A stretch of 64,000 nucleotides of DNA. It comes from Sphingomonadales bacterium. Lineage in GTDB: Bacteria; Pseudomonadota; Alphaproteobacteria; Sphingomonadales; Sphingomonadaceae. Shown here one piece after another: positions 36,295 through 46,711 of this stretch. The position numbers and the translations under genes are program-made. Below the pieces are notes generated by a model. That model was not told the DNA's origin and did no database searches. It saw nothing but the letters and a program-made list of their open reading frames with translations. Every line of letters starts with the position of its first letter. The first letter of the stretch is position 1. The stretch spans positions 42,047 to 106,046 of the forward strand of contig JANXVZ010000040.1 of assembly GCA_025351405.1 (NCBI GenBank), given 5' to 3'.

Positions 36295-36825
36295 TCAGTC
36301 CTGCAACGAACGCTGGAGATGCCCCCGCACCTGGCCGCGCACCGGCGTCGTCAAGCGGTCGCCGCCAAGCACCAGCAGCGTCAGTTCCTCAAAGTTGATC
36401 GCGCTGCGGCAGCCTTCGAACAGACACCGCATCATGTAGCCGACGGCATCGCGTGACGGCACATTGCCCGTGCCTTGCAGCGCCGCCAGCAGGTCATGCG
36501 CGTGCAGCCGGTTGGCAACGTGCTGGTACCGGATCCGCGCCATCAGCACGCGCGCCAGCGGCACCTGGGATTCGGGGCCGAAAATGGTGTCGAGCGCTGC
36601 CGTGCAGGTAACTTCATGGCATTCGAGAATCCGCGTCATTTCCCGGCAGACCTGTGCCGCCCCGGCATCGCAACCGGCATCCGGCAGCCTGTCGGCATAC
36701 GCCTCCAACCGGTCACAGCAATGCCGCAACTCGGCCTGGTTCGCCACCATCGCCGCGACGTCACATTCGGTTATCACCAGCCAGCGCCGACGCGGGGTGG
36801 TGTCGACATGAACACGGTGAAGCAT
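36295..36825 (-). CDS. Possible hemerythrin-like helical protein in the FNR block
   Basis: 176 residues from the ATG at 36825, preceded by GGAGG at 8 bases. All-helical by composition, with spaced His/Glu and Cys residues (LRHCCDRLEAYADRLPD, ILECHEVTCTAAL, IRYQHVANRLHAHDLLAAL). This resembles the HHE cation-binding (hemerythrin-like) layout, but I cannot align all iron ligands. An FNR box upstream suggests a function at low oxygen, for example in oxygen or nitric oxide handling. Confidence 0.5.
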   Translation of the reverse strand: MLHRVHVDTTPRRRWLVITECDVAAMVANQAELRHCCDRLEAYADRLPDAGCDAGAAQVCREMTRILECHEVTCTAALDTIFGPESQVPLARVLMARIRYQHVANRLHAHDLLAALQGTGNVPSRDAVGYMMRCLFEGCRSAINFEELTLLVLGGDRLTTPVRGQVRGHLQRSLQD

Positions 36826-36887
36826 GGCAGTCCCCTCCATCGCATGACCTCGCCTGCTGCCCTTAGGCTGCGGAGGCACCGCTGACC

Positions 36888-36901
36888 TTGATCTGGGTCA
36901 A
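36888..36901. promoter_or_regulatory. FNR box upstream of the hemerythrin-like gene
   Basis: TTGAT-CTGG-GTCAA, one mismatch from consensus. It is 63 bases from the ATG at 36825 (minus) and 51 bases from the ATG at 36953 (plus). Position suits the minus-strand gene with a 28-base leader; the plus gene could also be affected. Confidence 0.7.
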
Positions 36902-36952
36902 GGTGGACAGCGGGCCCTTGGCGGTTGCACGGTAGGCCGGGGAGGATCGCCG

Positions 36953-38032
36953 ATGCCGATCGTTGCTGCCGATGGAGTCGATGCGGACTGGATGACGGCG
37001 GCCCTGCGCGAAGCCGGCGTGCTTGGATCGGCGCGGGTGACCCAGCTTGCGCGTGTCCCGGTCGGCAACGGCCTGGTGGCGGACAGCTACCGCTTCGCAC
37101 TGGCGTACGATCGTGCCGAACCCGATGCGCCGGCGAGCGTGGTCGGCAAGTTTCCGGCGCATGACCCCGCCAGCCGCAGGTCAGGCTCGGACCATCTGTT
37201 GTACCTGCGCGAGGTGTCGTTCTACCGCGAACTCGCCGCCAGCCTTGCCATCCACACCCCCCGCTGCCTGTATGCCGAAGTCGACCCCCTTTCGGATGAT
37301 TTCACCCTTATCCTGGCCGACCTGGCTCCGGCGCGGCAGGGCGACCAGCTCAGCGGCTGTTCGCTGGCCGATGCCGCGACTGCGATGGCCCAGGCGGCCG
37401 CCCTTCATGCGCCGCGCTGGGGCGACGACAGCCTTGATGGGCTGGACTGGCTTGTGACGCGACCGGCGACACTGGTGCCGATGGTCGATGCCATGCTGCC
37501 CGCGATCATCGCCCTGTTCCGCGATCGCTACGCCGGGGTATTGGAACCGCAGTACATGGCCATGGTCGAAAAGCTGCCGCGCGCCATCGTCGCTGCCCGC
37601 AACGCGCCCGGTATCCCGCGCACCGTGATCCATGGCGACTTCCGGCTGGACAACATCCTGTTCGACGTGAATGGCGGCGCATATCCGATGGCGACGCTCG
37701 ACTGGCAGACCGTCGGCGCCGGGCCGGGATTGACCGATGTCGCCTATTTCCTCTCCGCCGCGCTGGATCCCGACGTGCGACGCGCCAACGAGCAAGGGCT
37801 GGTGCGCGGCTACCACGGCGAGCTCCTGCGGCGCGGCGTGACAGGTTATGGTTGGGATGCATGCTGGCGCGACTACCGCCGCCTGACCCTCCACGGCATT
37901 CTGATGGGTGTGTTTTCGGCGTTGTCGGTCGCGCGTACCGACCGCGGTGACGCGCTGTTCCTCAAGATGACGCGCGGTGCCTGTGCGCAGGCGGCCGACC
38001 ATGACAGCTTCGGGTTCTGGCTTGCGGACTAG
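36953..38032 (+). CDS. Aminoglycoside phosphotransferase-like kinase (APH/EcK-like family)
   Basis: 359 residues. Kinase-fold marks: VVGKFPAHDP (with the ATP lysine), catalytic loop VIHGDFRLDNILF and metal motif TLDWQTVG. Such proteins in sphingomonads often accompany CoA-linked catabolism; the substrate is unknown. It ends with a 4-base convergent overlap with the next gene, as if the pair had been kept together. Confidence 0.85.
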   Translation: MPIVAADGVDADWMTAALREAGVLGSARVTQLARVPVGNGLVADSYRFALAYDRAEPDAPASVVGKFPAHDPASRRSGSDHLLYLREVSFYRELAASLAIHTPRCLYAEVDPLSDDFTLILADLAPARQGDQLSGCSLADAATAMAQAAALHAPRWGDDSLDGLDWLVTRPATLVPMVDAMLPAIIALFRDRYAGVLEPQYMAMVEKLPRAIVAARNAPGIPRTVIHGDFRLDNILFDVNGGAYPMATLDWQTVGAGPGLTDVAYFLSAALDPDVRRANEQGLVRGYHGELLRRGVTGYGWDACWRDYRRLTLHGILMGVFSALSVARTDRGDALFLKMTRGACAQAADHDSFGFWLAD

Positions 38033-39156
38033 GACCCCGCACCGTCCAGATACGATACGAAACCCGCCGGCGCATAGGGCCCGAACACCACCTGCTCCAA
38101 CACGCCAATTCCCGATCGGGTGCCGTCATGGGCCCGCACCACCTGCTGGACATGCAGGTTTTCGGGTGCCAGCAGATCAAGCGCCATCGGGTCGAAACTT
38201 TCGCCGCCGATGGCAAGTTCGCCCTTCCACATCCCCTGCGCCCAGACCGGGTGGCCATAGCCCAGCCCCTTCATCTGGAAGCGCAGAATCGGCTCGAGCG
38301 TCAGCGTCCGCACCGTCCCATCAAGCCCGACAAGGTCGATTTCGGCTGACTTCGCCAGCCGGGTTCCCGGCACATAGCGGACCCGGTGCCGGGCCGTCGC
38401 CATCCGCTGCACCCGGCCATCCTCGGTCGCCGGAATGTCGGCAGTGGCGGCATAGGAGGGTGCGGCAAAGCCTTCGCGCACCAGTGCTTCGCCCCCTGTT
38501 CCATCGAAAAAGATGGCGTGGGTGATCCCGTCTTCCCAGACAATCGGCGCCCACAGGAAAAACGCCGCCATCGGCAAACCGGGGGCGCCGCCAGTCTCGG
38601 GCTCACCGACCTTGCGAACGCCCCAACTGCGGTCCTTGGTGCCGATGCACAGCATTTCATCGACGACAATCTCGCCATCGGGGTGACGGATGACGCCACT
38701 CCAGCGCCCGAACTGGTCGAAACGCGTCGCATCCATGACCTTGCGGCCCCCGTGCCACAGCGTCTGCCGCGCCTCCTCGATCGCGGCGGTGCGCGCCGAA
38801 AAGGTCAGGTCACATGAAATGCCACTACTGTTGTTGTCGATGACCAGCCGCGTCCGCCGCATCGGCTCGACAATATCGAGCCGGAAGGGGCCTACACACA
38901 TCTCCGTTCGTTCCACCGGCGCCCGGCGCGAGCCGTAAAAGCAATGCTGGCGCCCGCCGGGCAGAACGACGCTGAAGGCGCAATCGAGAATGCCGCGGTT
39001 GGGGTAGATCGCCATGCCGACCCCGAAATAATAACTGCCATCTGCCGCATAGCCGTTGAACCAGGTCCGGTCATAGGCATTGCGATCGCTGGTGGCGACG
39101 ACGGCGACCGGCTCCGGAGTCTGGTGGACGGGATAGTCGTCGAGCGTATTGAGCAT
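38029..39156 (-). CDS. AttH/CrtC-like (lipocalin-type) protein of unknown function
   Basis: 375 residues from the ATG at 39156, preceded by GGGGAG. No signal peptide. Beta-rich, with TWFNGYAADGSYYFGVGMAI, the first lobe, and later WSGVIRHPDGEIVVDE and a terminal FVSYLDGAG. This resembles the double-calycin AttH/CrtC-like proteins often next to APH-like kinases, and the convergent neighbour is one. Enzymatic role unknown. Confidence 0.6.
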   Translation of the reverse strand: MLNTLDDYPVHQTPEPVAVVATSDRNAYDRTWFNGYAADGSYYFGVGMAIYPNRGILDCAFSVVLPGGRQHCFYGSRRAPVERTEMCVGPFRLDIVEPMRRTRLVIDNNSSGISCDLTFSARTAAIEEARQTLWHGGRKVMDATRFDQFGRWSGVIRHPDGEIVVDEMLCIGTKDRSWGVRKVGEPETGGAPGLPMAAFFLWAPIVWEDGITHAIFFDGTGGEALVREGFAAPSYAATADIPATEDGRVQRMATARHRVRYVPGTRLAKSAEIDLVGLDGTVRTLTLEPILRFQMKGLGYGHPVWAQGMWKGELAIGGESFDPMALDLLAPENLHVQQVVRAHDGTRSGIGVLEQVVFGPYAPAGFVSYLDGAGS

Positions 39157-39255
39157 GGAATCTCCCCGCGTTTCCGTTACCCTAGGATCGATTTGGCGCA
39201 GATAGAAGCGCCGGGCTTTTGCGCAGGGCGACACGACGCAAGGGCAGCAGTGGCC

Positions 39256-39280
39256 GGAACCGCAACGACTGGCGCTTGTT
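39256..39280 (+). promoter_or_regulatory. EcfG-type promoter upstream of the molybdenum hydroxylase operon
   Basis: GGAAC (39256-39260), 17 bases, GTT (39278-39280), 65 bases before the cytochrome c start. It is an exact match to the general stress consensus in an intergenic gap. Confidence 0.65.
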
Positions 39281-39344
39281 TAGCGGTGGCCGATGGTGCA
39301 CCTTTCCACGGCCATGATTGCGGGCCCCGGAAGGCAGGCACACT

Positions 39345-40643
39345 ATGTTGAAGCGCAGGCTGCCCCGATTGCTGGCGGCGTTGCTGGTGGTGGCAGTGCT
39401 GGTGATCGGCGCGTTCGCCGCCTTTGCCTGGCGCACCGCCATCGCCCCCATCGCACCGCCGGCCGCCGCCAGCTTTGCCGCGGCGCAGGTCGAACAGGGC
39501 CGCATTCTCGCCGCCGCCGGCAACTGCGTCGCCTGCCACCACGGCAGCGCCGGCGCATTGGCGGGCGGCTACCCGCTCAAGACCGGTTTCGGCACGATTT
39601 ATTCGCCCAACATCACCTCCGACGCCGATACCGGCATAGGGCGCTGGTCGCTCGCTGCCTTCACCCGGGCCATGCACGAAGGTGTCGCACGCGACGGCAG
39701 CCATTTGTTCCCGGCCCTGCCCTATGACCATTTCACCAAGGTTTCGGACGCCGATGTCGCCGCCATCTATGCCTGGCTGATGACCCAGCCGGCGGTTCGC
39801 GCCGTGTCGCCGGCCAATACCATTCCGTTTCCCCTGAACATCCGCGCCCTGCAGGCCGGGTGGAAGATGCTGTATTTCCACCCCGGCCGCTTTGTCGCCA
39901 ATCCGGCCAAAAGCGCCGAATGGAACCGCGGTGCCTATCTGGCTGAAGGCATTGCACATTGCGGCGGCTGCCATACGCCGCGCGGGGCGCTCGGTGCGGA
40001 AAAGCCCGATGTCGCTTATGCCGGCGCGGCGCTTAACGGCTGGATCGCACCGCCGTTGACGGCCGCCAATCCCGCCCCCGTGGCCTGGACCGCAGCGGCG
40101 CTGGCGACCTATCTGCGCATCGGCAGCGAGCCGCAGCACGGCAGCGCGGCGGGGGACATGTCCGGCGTCGTCCATGTCGGCATGGCAGCGCTGCCCGATA
40201 GCGACGTCAGGGCAATCGCGACCTATATCGCCGATGGCAACGCGTCCGCCACCCGCAGCGCCGGCGACGCCGCCGCGCTCGCCCGCGCCGCGGCCGTCGT
40301 CACTTCGACGACCGATCCTGATGCACGGCTTTATGCGACCGCCTGCGGGTCGTGCCATTACGCCGGCGGCAAGCCCCCCGGCGACGCCCGCCCCGACCTG
40401 GCGCTGAACACGGCGCTGTGGCTGGATGCACCCGACAATTTCATCCAGGTCGTGCTGCATGGTATCGGCGTCCATGACGGCGCACCCGGCGTGATGATGC
40501 CGGGCTATGGCCGCGGCTTCAGCGATGCCGACATCGCCCGCATCGCTGCGTATTTGCGCCGCACCCGCACGACGCTGGCGCCATGGCATGACGTCCCCGG
40601 GCGAATCGCCGACATCCGCAAACAGAGTGACAGCGCGTCATGA
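39345..40643 (+). CDS. Tri-haem membrane-anchored cytochrome c (hydroxylase electron acceptor)
   Basis: 432 residues from the ATG at 39345. A signal-anchor helix ([20 protein letters not shown]) and three haem c sites: CVACH, CGGCH and CGSCH. This is the cytochrome subunit found with periplasmic alcohol, aldehyde and nicotinate-type dehydrogenases. It overlaps the 2Fe-2S subunit by 4 bases and would pass electrons from the hydroxylase to the respiratory chain. Confidence 0.92.
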   Translation: MLKRRLPRLLAALLVVAVLVIGAFAAFAWRTAIAPIAPPAAASFAAAQVEQGRILAAAGNCVACHHGSAGALAGGYPLKTGFGTIYSPNITSDADTGIGRWSLAAFTRAMHEGVARDGSHLFPALPYDHFTKVSDADVAAIYAWLMTQPAVRAVSPANTIPFPLNIRALQAGWKMLYFHPGRFVANPAKSAEWNRGAYLAEGIAHCGGCHTPRGALGAEKPDVAYAGAALNGWIAPPLTAANPAPVAWTAAALATYLRIGSEPQHGSAAGDMSGVVHVGMAALPDSDVRAIATYIADGNASATRSAGDAAALARAAAVVTSTTDPDARLYATACGSCHYAGGKPPGDARPDLALNTALWLDAPDNFIQVVLHGIGVHDGAPGVMMPGYGRGFSDADIARIAAYLRRTRTTLAPWHDVPGRIADIRKQSDSAS

Positions 40644-41113
40644 GCACCAGTTTTGAACTGAACGGATCACCCGTCACCGTCGATGTTCCCGCCGACAGCC
40701 CGCTCTTGTGGGCGATCCGCGACAGCCTCGGCCTGACGGGCACCAAGTTCGGCTGCGGCATCGGCATGTGCGGCGCCTGCACGGTCCATGTCGAGGGCCG
40801 TGCCACCCGGTCGTGCATCACCGCCATCGGCCAGGTGGCCGGGGCAAAGGTTACCACCATCGAAGGCCTGGATCCTGCCGGCGCCCACCCGTTGCAGACG
40901 GCATGGATCGAAGCGCAGGTGCCGCAGTGCGGCTACTGCCAATCGGGCCAGATCATGCAGGCGGTGACACTGCTGGCAGACTTCCCCGACCCCAGCGATG
41001 CCGATATCGACGCGGTGATGAACGGCAACCTGTGCCGGTGCATGGCCTATGTCCGCATCCGCAAGGCGATCAAGGCCGCCGCTGCGGGCATGAGGAGCGC
41101 GGCCCATGCATAA
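40640..41113 (+). CDS. iorA: 2Fe-2S subunit of molybdenum hydroxylase (IorA-like)
   Basis: 157 residues with both 2Fe-2S cluster motifs ([15 protein letters not shown] with a later Cys in RSCITAI, and QCGYCQSGQ with NLCRCMAY). It carries electrons between the molybdopterin subunit and the cytochrome. The name IorA is by family resemblance; the substrate need not be isoquinoline. Confidence 0.9.
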   Translation: MSTSFELNGSPVTVDVPADSPLLWAIRDSLGLTGTKFGCGIGMCGACTVHVEGRATRSCITAIGQVAGAKVTTIEGLDPAGAHPLQTAWIEAQVPQCGYCQSGQIMQAVTLLADFPDPSDADIDAVMNGNLCRCMAYVRIRKAIKAAAAGMRSAAHA

Positions 41114-43430
41114 GATGCGCGATGCCGTCGGCGACGCCGTGCCGACACGGCGCGGCTTCCTCATCCTCGCTGGTGCGGCGGGCGCCAGCTTCGGCTTTGC
41201 CCGCGCCTTTGCAAGCGTCGAGGATACGCCGGCGGTGGGTGTCCCCGCCCCAGCGCCAAGTGACCTGTTCGAACCGACGATCTGGTACGGCATCGCGCCC
41301 GACGGCAGCGTTACCGTCAACATCATCCGGGCTGAAATGGGGCAGCACGTCGGCACGGCGCTGGCGCGGATCGTGGCGGAAGAACTGGCTGTCGATTGGG
41401 ACAAGGTCCGCATCGTCCATGTCGACAGCGACCCGAAGTGGGGAACGATGGTCACCGGGGGCAGCTGGTCGGTGTGGCAGACCTTTCCCTTGTATAGCCA
41501 GGCCGGGGCGGCAGGGCGCATCGCGCTGATTGAAGCGGGGGCAAAACTGCTCGGCGTCGCTGCGTCCGCGTGCACGGCGGCGGCCGGCAAAGTCAGCGGC
41601 GGCGGACGGTCGGTGGCTTATGGCGATATCGTTTCGAAGGGCAGCGTTGCACGCCGCTTCACCGACGCCGAGCTCAAGGCCCTGCCAATAAAGCCGGTCG
41701 CCGAGCGCAAGCTGATCGGGCAGCCGGTGCCGGCGCGCGACATCCCCGACAAGACCAACGGCAAGGCGCGCTATGGCATCGACGCGGTGTTGCCGGGCAT
41801 GGTCCATGCCCGGCCGAAAATCCCCCCGACCCGCAATGATTCCAAGGTGGTATCGGTTGACGACAGCGCCGCGAAAACGCTGCCCGGCTATATCCGCAGC
41901 ATCACGCTGGATGACCCATCGGGCACGGTTCCGGGCTGGGTAATGGTCATCGCCGACAGCGCGGTGACGGCGGACCGAGCTTGCGACCTCGTCAAGGTCG
42001 AATGGGCGAGCGGCGCTGCGGCGGGGGTATCCGAAAAGGCCATCCAGGATCATGGCGCATCGCTGATCACGGGCAGCGGCGGCGCACTGGTGGTCGATGA
42101 TCGCGGTGTCGAGGAAGCGTTTGGCGCCGCCAGGACCCGGATCGAAGCGACCTACACCACCAGCAGCGTCCTGCATTTCCAGCTGGAGCCGGTCAATGCA
42201 CTGGCCACGCAAGTCGGCGACACCTGGGAAATCCATACCGGCAACCAATGGCAATCGCTCATCCTGCCGACCCTGGCAAAAGCCCTGGGCGTGCCCGAGA
42301 CCAAGGTGGTGATGAAGACATACCTACTCGGCGGCGGTTTCGGGCGGCGGCTGAACGGCGACTATGCCGTGCCGGCGGCGCTGGCGGCAAAGGCGATGGG
42401 CAAGCCCGTCAAGATGCTGTTGACCCGCGCTGACGATGCACGGTTCGATTCGATCCGTTCGCCATCGGTGCAGGTGTTGCGCATGGCGCTCGACGCTGAC
42501 GGCCACGCCACGGCGATGGAGCACCATGCGACCGCCGGTTGGCCGACGCAGGTAATGGTCCCGGCGTTCATGCCAAAGGGCAAGAACGGCATTGCCTATG
42601 ACCCTTTCGCGATTTCGGGTGCAGACCATTGGTATGATGTCGGTGCGCACCGGGTGCGGGCGATATCGAACGACCTCGCCAATTCCACCTTCCGTCCCGG
42701 CTGGCTGCGATCGGTCGGGCCGGGCTGGACCAACTGGGCGGTGGAATCGTTCATGGACGAGGCAGCGCATGCGGCAAAAGTGGATCCGCTGGCCTTCCGG
42801 CTGCGGATGCTCAACGGCAAGGGTGGCGGAAAGGGTGGCGGAACGGTTGGCGCCAAGGCCGACAACGCCGGATCGGCACCAAACGCCGTCGGCGGCGCAT
42901 CGCGACAGGCCGAGGTGTTGCGGCAGGTCGCGGCAAGGGCCGGCTGGGGTACGCCGATGCCAAAGGATACCGGCCTCGGCATCGCCACGACCTTCGGACA
43001 GGAACGCGACATGCCGACCTGGGTTGGCTGCGTTGCCAAGGTACGGGTGGATCGCACATCCGGCAACGTAAAGGTCGTCAAGCTGTCGATCGTCGTCGAT
43101 GCCGGTACGATTGTCGATCCCGAAGGCGCGCTGGCCCAGGTCGAAGGAGGCGCACTCTGGGGGATGAGCATGGCGCTGTTCGAAGGCACCGAGATTGCCA
43201 ACGGCCAGGTTCGCGATACCAACCTCGATACCTACACGCCGCTGCGCATCGGCGATGTGCCCGAACTCGATATCAGCTTCATCGACAGCACCGAAGTGCC
43301 TGTCGGGCTGGGGGAGCCGGGGACAACGGTTGTCGGCCCGGCGATTGCCAACGCCATCTTTGCCGCGGTCGGCGTGCGGTTGCGCCATATTCCCATCCGT
43401 GCGGACGCGGTCAGGGCAGCGTTGGCATAA
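41106..43430 (+). CDS. iorB: Molybdopterin subunit of periplasmic aldehyde oxidase/dehydrogenase (IorB-like)
   Basis: 774 residues. A twin-arginine leader ([17 protein letters not shown]) marks export in folded form with the 2Fe-2S partner. Family marks are [20 protein letters not shown] and the terminal [20 protein letters not shown], in which the Glu is the catalytic base. The three-gene set (cytochrome, FeS, Mo) matches membrane-linked aldehyde or N-heterocycle hydroxylases. Substrate not assignable. Confidence 0.9.
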   Translation: MHKMRDAVGDAVPTRRGFLILAGAAGASFGFARAFASVEDTPAVGVPAPAPSDLFEPTIWYGIAPDGSVTVNIIRAEMGQHVGTALARIVAEELAVDWDKVRIVHVDSDPKWGTMVTGGSWSVWQTFPLYSQAGAAGRIALIEAGAKLLGVAASACTAAAGKVSGGGRSVAYGDIVSKGSVARRFTDAELKALPIKPVAERKLIGQPVPARDIPDKTNGKARYGIDAVLPGMVHARPKIPPTRNDSKVVSVDDSAAKTLPGYIRSITLDDPSGTVPGWVMVIADSAVTADRACDLVKVEWASGAAAGVSEKAIQDHGASLITGSGGALVVDDRGVEEAFGAARTRIEATYTTSSVLHFQLEPVNALATQVGDTWEIHTGNQWQSLILPTLAKALGVPETKVVMKTYLLGGGFGRRLNGDYAVPAALAAKAMGKPVKMLLTRADDARFDSIRSPSVQVLRMALDADGHATAMEHHATAGWPTQVMVPAFMPKGKNGIAYDPFAISGADHWYDVGAHRVRAISNDLANSTFRPGWLRSVGPGWTNWAVESFMDEAAHAAKVDPLAFRLRMLNGKGGGKGGGTVGAKADNAGSAPNAVGGASRQAEVLRQVAARAGWGTPMPKDTGLGIATTFGQERDMPTWVGCVAKVRVDRTSGNVKVVKLSIVVDAGTIVDPEGALAQVEGGALWGMSMALFEGTEIANGQVRDTNLDTYTPLRIGDVPELDISFIDSTEVPVGLGEPGTTVVGPAIANAIFAAVGVRLRHIPIRADAVRAALA

Positions 43431-43514
43431 CGCCGGGGCGGATGTTCGAACCCGCAAGGCTTTGGCGCAGGGTGCGGCAATTGCGTAGCGGTGCCACGGC
43501 GCATCGCCTCGGCT

Positions 43515-44195
43515 ATGCATGTCTGCATGGCCGCTCTCGCCCTCGATGTTGCCGCACTGGCAAAGTCCGTTCCGGGCGGCCGGATGCTGTTCTCGGGGCT
43601 CGATCTGGCGGTTGCCGCCGGCGAAATCGTTGCGATCATGGGCGAATCGGGGGCCGGGAAATCGACCCTGCTCAACCTCGTCGCCGGCCTCGACACTGCC
43701 GATGGCGGTCGCGTCACCGTCGATGGCGTCGCGCTGTCGGGGCTTGACGACGACGCGCGAACGGCGTTGCGCCGGGACCGCATCGGCTTTGTATTCCAGG
43801 CTTTCCACATCCTGCCGCACCTGACGCTGGCGCAAAACATCGCGTTGCCACTGGTGCTAGGCAGCGACAGCGCCGACGCCATCGCCCGCGCCGAAGCGAT
43901 GCTGGCGGCAGTCGGGCTGGCCGGACGCGGCGCCGACTATCCGGCGCAGCTTTCGGGTGGCGAGCTGCAGCGGATCGCCATCGGCCGCGCCCTGGTACAT
44001 CGCCCGGCGCTGATCCTTGCCGATGAACCGACCGGCAATCTCGATGCCGAAACGGCGGAGCGTATTCTGGCATTGCTGGTGGAAGCCGTGCGGTCGTCGG
44101 GGGCCGGCGCCGTCATCGTCACCCATTCCGACCGTGCGGCAGCGGTGGCGGACCGGGTCCTGGTGCTTGGGGCGTCCGGGCTGGGCCCTCGTTGA
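43515..44195 (+). CDS. ABC transporter ATP-binding protein (LolD/MacB type)
   Basis: 226 residues; an ATG at 43527 is also possible. Walker A GESGAGKST, signature LSGGELQRIAIGRAL, Walker B ALILADEPTGNLD, and the H-loop VTHSD. It powers the permease that follows, in an operon with an AttH-like protein. Relatives form the attEFGH-type cluster. Confidence 0.92.
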   Translation: MHVCMAALALDVAALAKSVPGGRMLFSGLDLAVAAGEIVAIMGESGAGKSTLLNLVAGLDTADGGRVTVDGVALSGLDDDARTALRRDRIGFVFQAFHILPHLTLAQNIALPLVLGSDSADAIARAEAMLAAVGLAGRGADYPAQLSGGELQRIAIGRALVHRPALILADEPTGNLDAETAERILALLVEAVRSSGAGAVIVTHSDRAAAVADRVLVLGASGLGPR

Positions 44196-46711
44196 TCGAC
44201 ACCGCCGCCCGCTGGATGATGCTTGGCGAATGGCGGGCGCATCCGGCACGGGTGGCGGTTGCGGCGCTTGCCATCGCCATCGGCGTGGCGCTGGGGCTGG
44301 CGGTGCATATCGTCAACCAGTCGGCACTCGGCAGCTTTGCCAAGGCGCTGGCGAGCGTCAACGGCGCTGCCGACCTGCAGGTGCATTCCACCAGCCCGAC
44401 AGGTTTCGACGAGGCGCTTTATCCGCGGCTGGCGCGGTTGCCCGGGGTCGCCGCCGCCAGCCCGGTGGTGGAACTCGTTGCCGGCAACAACGGCACGAAG
44501 CTGACGCTGATCGGGCTCGATATCCTGCGGGCGGTGAAGGTAACGCCGGCCCTCGTCGCCAGCGCCGGCATCGGCAGCCCCATTGCCGGCGGCCAGAACC
44601 CCTTTGCCACCGACGCCCTCGCCCTGTCGCCCGCTGCATTGGCCGACAGCGGCCGCAAGGTCGGTGACCATATCACCGTTACCGCGGTGGGGCGCAGCGT
44701 GGATTTCACCATCGCGTCCGTGCTTGCGGGCGACAATGAAGCCATCGCGGTCGCCGACATTGCGGCGGTGCAATGGCGCCTCGGGCAGATCGGCCGCCTC
44801 CAGCGCGTCGATCTAAAGCTTGCCGAAGATGCCGACGCCGCCGCTGTGGGGGGCGCCATAACCGCCATGCTTCCGGCCGACGCCCAACTGGTCACGCCGC
44901 GCAGCGAAGCCAACCGCACCGAAAGCCTGTCGCGCGCCTATCGCGTCAACCTCGAAATGCTGGCCATGATGGCGCTGCTGACCGGCGGGTTCCTTGTCTA
45001 TTCGGCGCAATCGCTGTCGGTGGCACGGCGGCGGCCGCAGTTTGCGCTGCTGCGCGTGCTGGGGCTGAAACGTGGCAGGCTGTTGCGCCAGATGGTGTTG
45101 GAGGGCGGCATCGTCGGTATCATCGGCGCTGTGATGGGGCTGGCGATGGGCATCGGACTGGCAAGCCTGGCGGTCGATCGCCTTGGCGGCGATCTTGGTG
45201 GCGGCTATTTCCGCGGCAGCCACCCCGAACTGATGCTTTCGCCTGGTGCAGCGCTGGTATTCATGGGGCTTGGCATCGCCGTTGCCATGGGCGGCAGCCT
45301 GATGCCGGCATTGGAGGCGGCACGCGCCCAGCCGGCGGTCGCGCTGAAGACCATGGGCGACAGCAGCGACCCGACGCATCACCCGCTGGCATGGCCGGGG
45401 CTGGCGTTGCTGGGGCTTGGCGCGATTGCAGCATTGGCGCCGCCGGTCCTCGAATTGCCGCTGTTCGGGTATGCAGCGATGGCGTTGATGCTCGCGGGCG
45501 GGGTACTGGCCATGCCATGGCTGGCGCGAACGTTGCTGGCGCCGCTGCAGTCGGTCGCTGCCGGCCCGGCGCTCGGTCTGGCACTCAAGCGCCTGTGGGG
45601 TGCCCCGGGCCAGGCCGCCGTGGCGCTGTGCGGGATCGTCGCCAGCACCAGCCTGATGGTCGCCATGGCGGTAATGGTCACCAGCTTTCGCGGATCGGTC
45701 GATGACTGGCTTGTGCAGATCCTGCCGTCCGACCTTTATCTCCACATCGAAGGCGCAGAGGCTGGCGGGCTCGATACCAACATGCAGGCGCGGCTTGCGG
45801 CGACGCCGGGCGTTTCCAGCATTCGCTTTGTCCGCAGCCTGCCGCTGCGCCTGTCGCCCGAGCGCCCCCCCATCGCGCTGACCGCGCAACCGCTCGATCG
45901 GCGCAACCCCGATAGCCATCTGCCGCTGCTCCGTCCCAGCCTTGCGGCACCCCCGGGCGAGATTCCGGTGTGGGTCTCGGAACCGATGGTGTGGCTGTAC
46001 GGCAAGCACGCCGGTGAACGCATGACCCTGCCGCTGGGCGACCGTGCGCGGCCGGTGTTCATCGCCGGCGTTTGGCGCGATTATGCCCGGCAATTTGGCG
46101 CGATCACCATGGCAAGCGCCGATTTTACCGCACTCACCGGCGACGCCACGCGCAGCGAGGCCGCCATCGATGTCGTCCCCGGCACGCCGCTGCCCGCCCT
46201 CACCTCCGCACTGCGCCAGCGCCTGCCGGCGGGCATTGCCCGGCAGGCGCAATTCGCCGAACCGCGCCAGATGCGCGTCATGGCCCTGGCGCTGTTCGAT
46301 CGCAGCTTTGCGGTGACTTATGCGCTGGAGGCCATCGCCATCGGCATCGGCCTCGCCGGTGTCGCGGCGACCTTTTCCGCGCAAACACTGGCGCGGCGCC
46401 GCGAGTTCGGAATGTTGCGTCACATCGGCGTATCACGACGGCAGGTCACGGCGATGCTGGCGGCAGAAGGCGCGCTGCTCGGTGCCATCGGCGGCATCGC
46501 CGGCATCGCGCTCGGCGTCGTCATGAGCCAGGTGCTGATCCATGTCGTCAACCCGCAGTCCTTCCACTGGACGATGGACACGCGACTGCCATGGGCCCTG
46601 TTCGCAGCGCTGCTGGCGGCATTGGTGGTCGCTGCAGCGGGGACGGCGGTGCTCGCGGGGCGGCGGGCGCTGTCGGCCGATGCCGTGCGCGCCGTGCGGG
46701 AGGATTGGTGA
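44192..46711 (+). CDS. ABC transporter permease with two FtsX domains
   Basis: 839 residues from a TTG overlapping the ATPase stop. An N-terminal helix (VAVAALAIAIGVALGLAVHI), a large periplasmic domain, three helices, then a second such half ending with the FtsX triplet (AIAIGIGLAGVAATFSAQTL, MLRHIGVSRRQVTAMLAAEG). The two halves are fused in one chain, as in YbbP-like and AttFG-like mechanotransmission permeases. Likely moves lipid or an envelope component. Confidence 0.88.
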   Translation: MIDTAARWMMLGEWRAHPARVAVAALAIAIGVALGLAVHIVNQSALGSFAKALASVNGAADLQVHSTSPTGFDEALYPRLARLPGVAAASPVVELVAGNNGTKLTLIGLDILRAVKVTPALVASAGIGSPIAGGQNPFATDALALSPAALADSGRKVGDHITVTAVGRSVDFTIASVLAGDNEAIAVADIAAVQWRLGQIGRLQRVDLKLAEDADAAAVGGAITAMLPADAQLVTPRSEANRTESLSRAYRVNLEMLAMMALLTGGFLVYSAQSLSVARRRPQFALLRVLGLKRGRLLRQMVLEGGIVGIIGAVMGLAMGIGLASLAVDRLGGDLGGGYFRGSHPELMLSPGAALVFMGLGIAVAMGGSLMPALEAARAQPAVALKTMGDSSDPTHHPLAWPGLALLGLGAIAALAPPVLELPLFGYAAMALMLAGGVLAMPWLARTLLAPLQSVAAGPALGLALKRLWGAPGQAAVALCGIVASTSLMVAMAVMVTSFRGSVDDWLVQILPSDLYLHIEGAEAGGLDTNMQARLAATPGVSSIRFVRSLPLRLSPERPPIALTAQPLDRRNPDSHLPLLRPSLAAPPGEIPVWVSEPMVWLYGKHAGERMTLPLGDRARPVFIAGVWRDYARQFGAITMASADFTALTGDATRSEAAIDVVPGTPLPALTSALRQRLPAGIARQAQFAEPRQMRVMALALFDRSFAVTYALEAIAIGIGLAGVAATFSAQTLARRREFGMLRHIGVSRRQVTAMLAAEGALLGAIGGIAGIALGVVMSQVLIHVVNPQSFHWTMDTRLPWALFAALLAALVVAAAGTAVLAGRRALSADAVRAVREDW

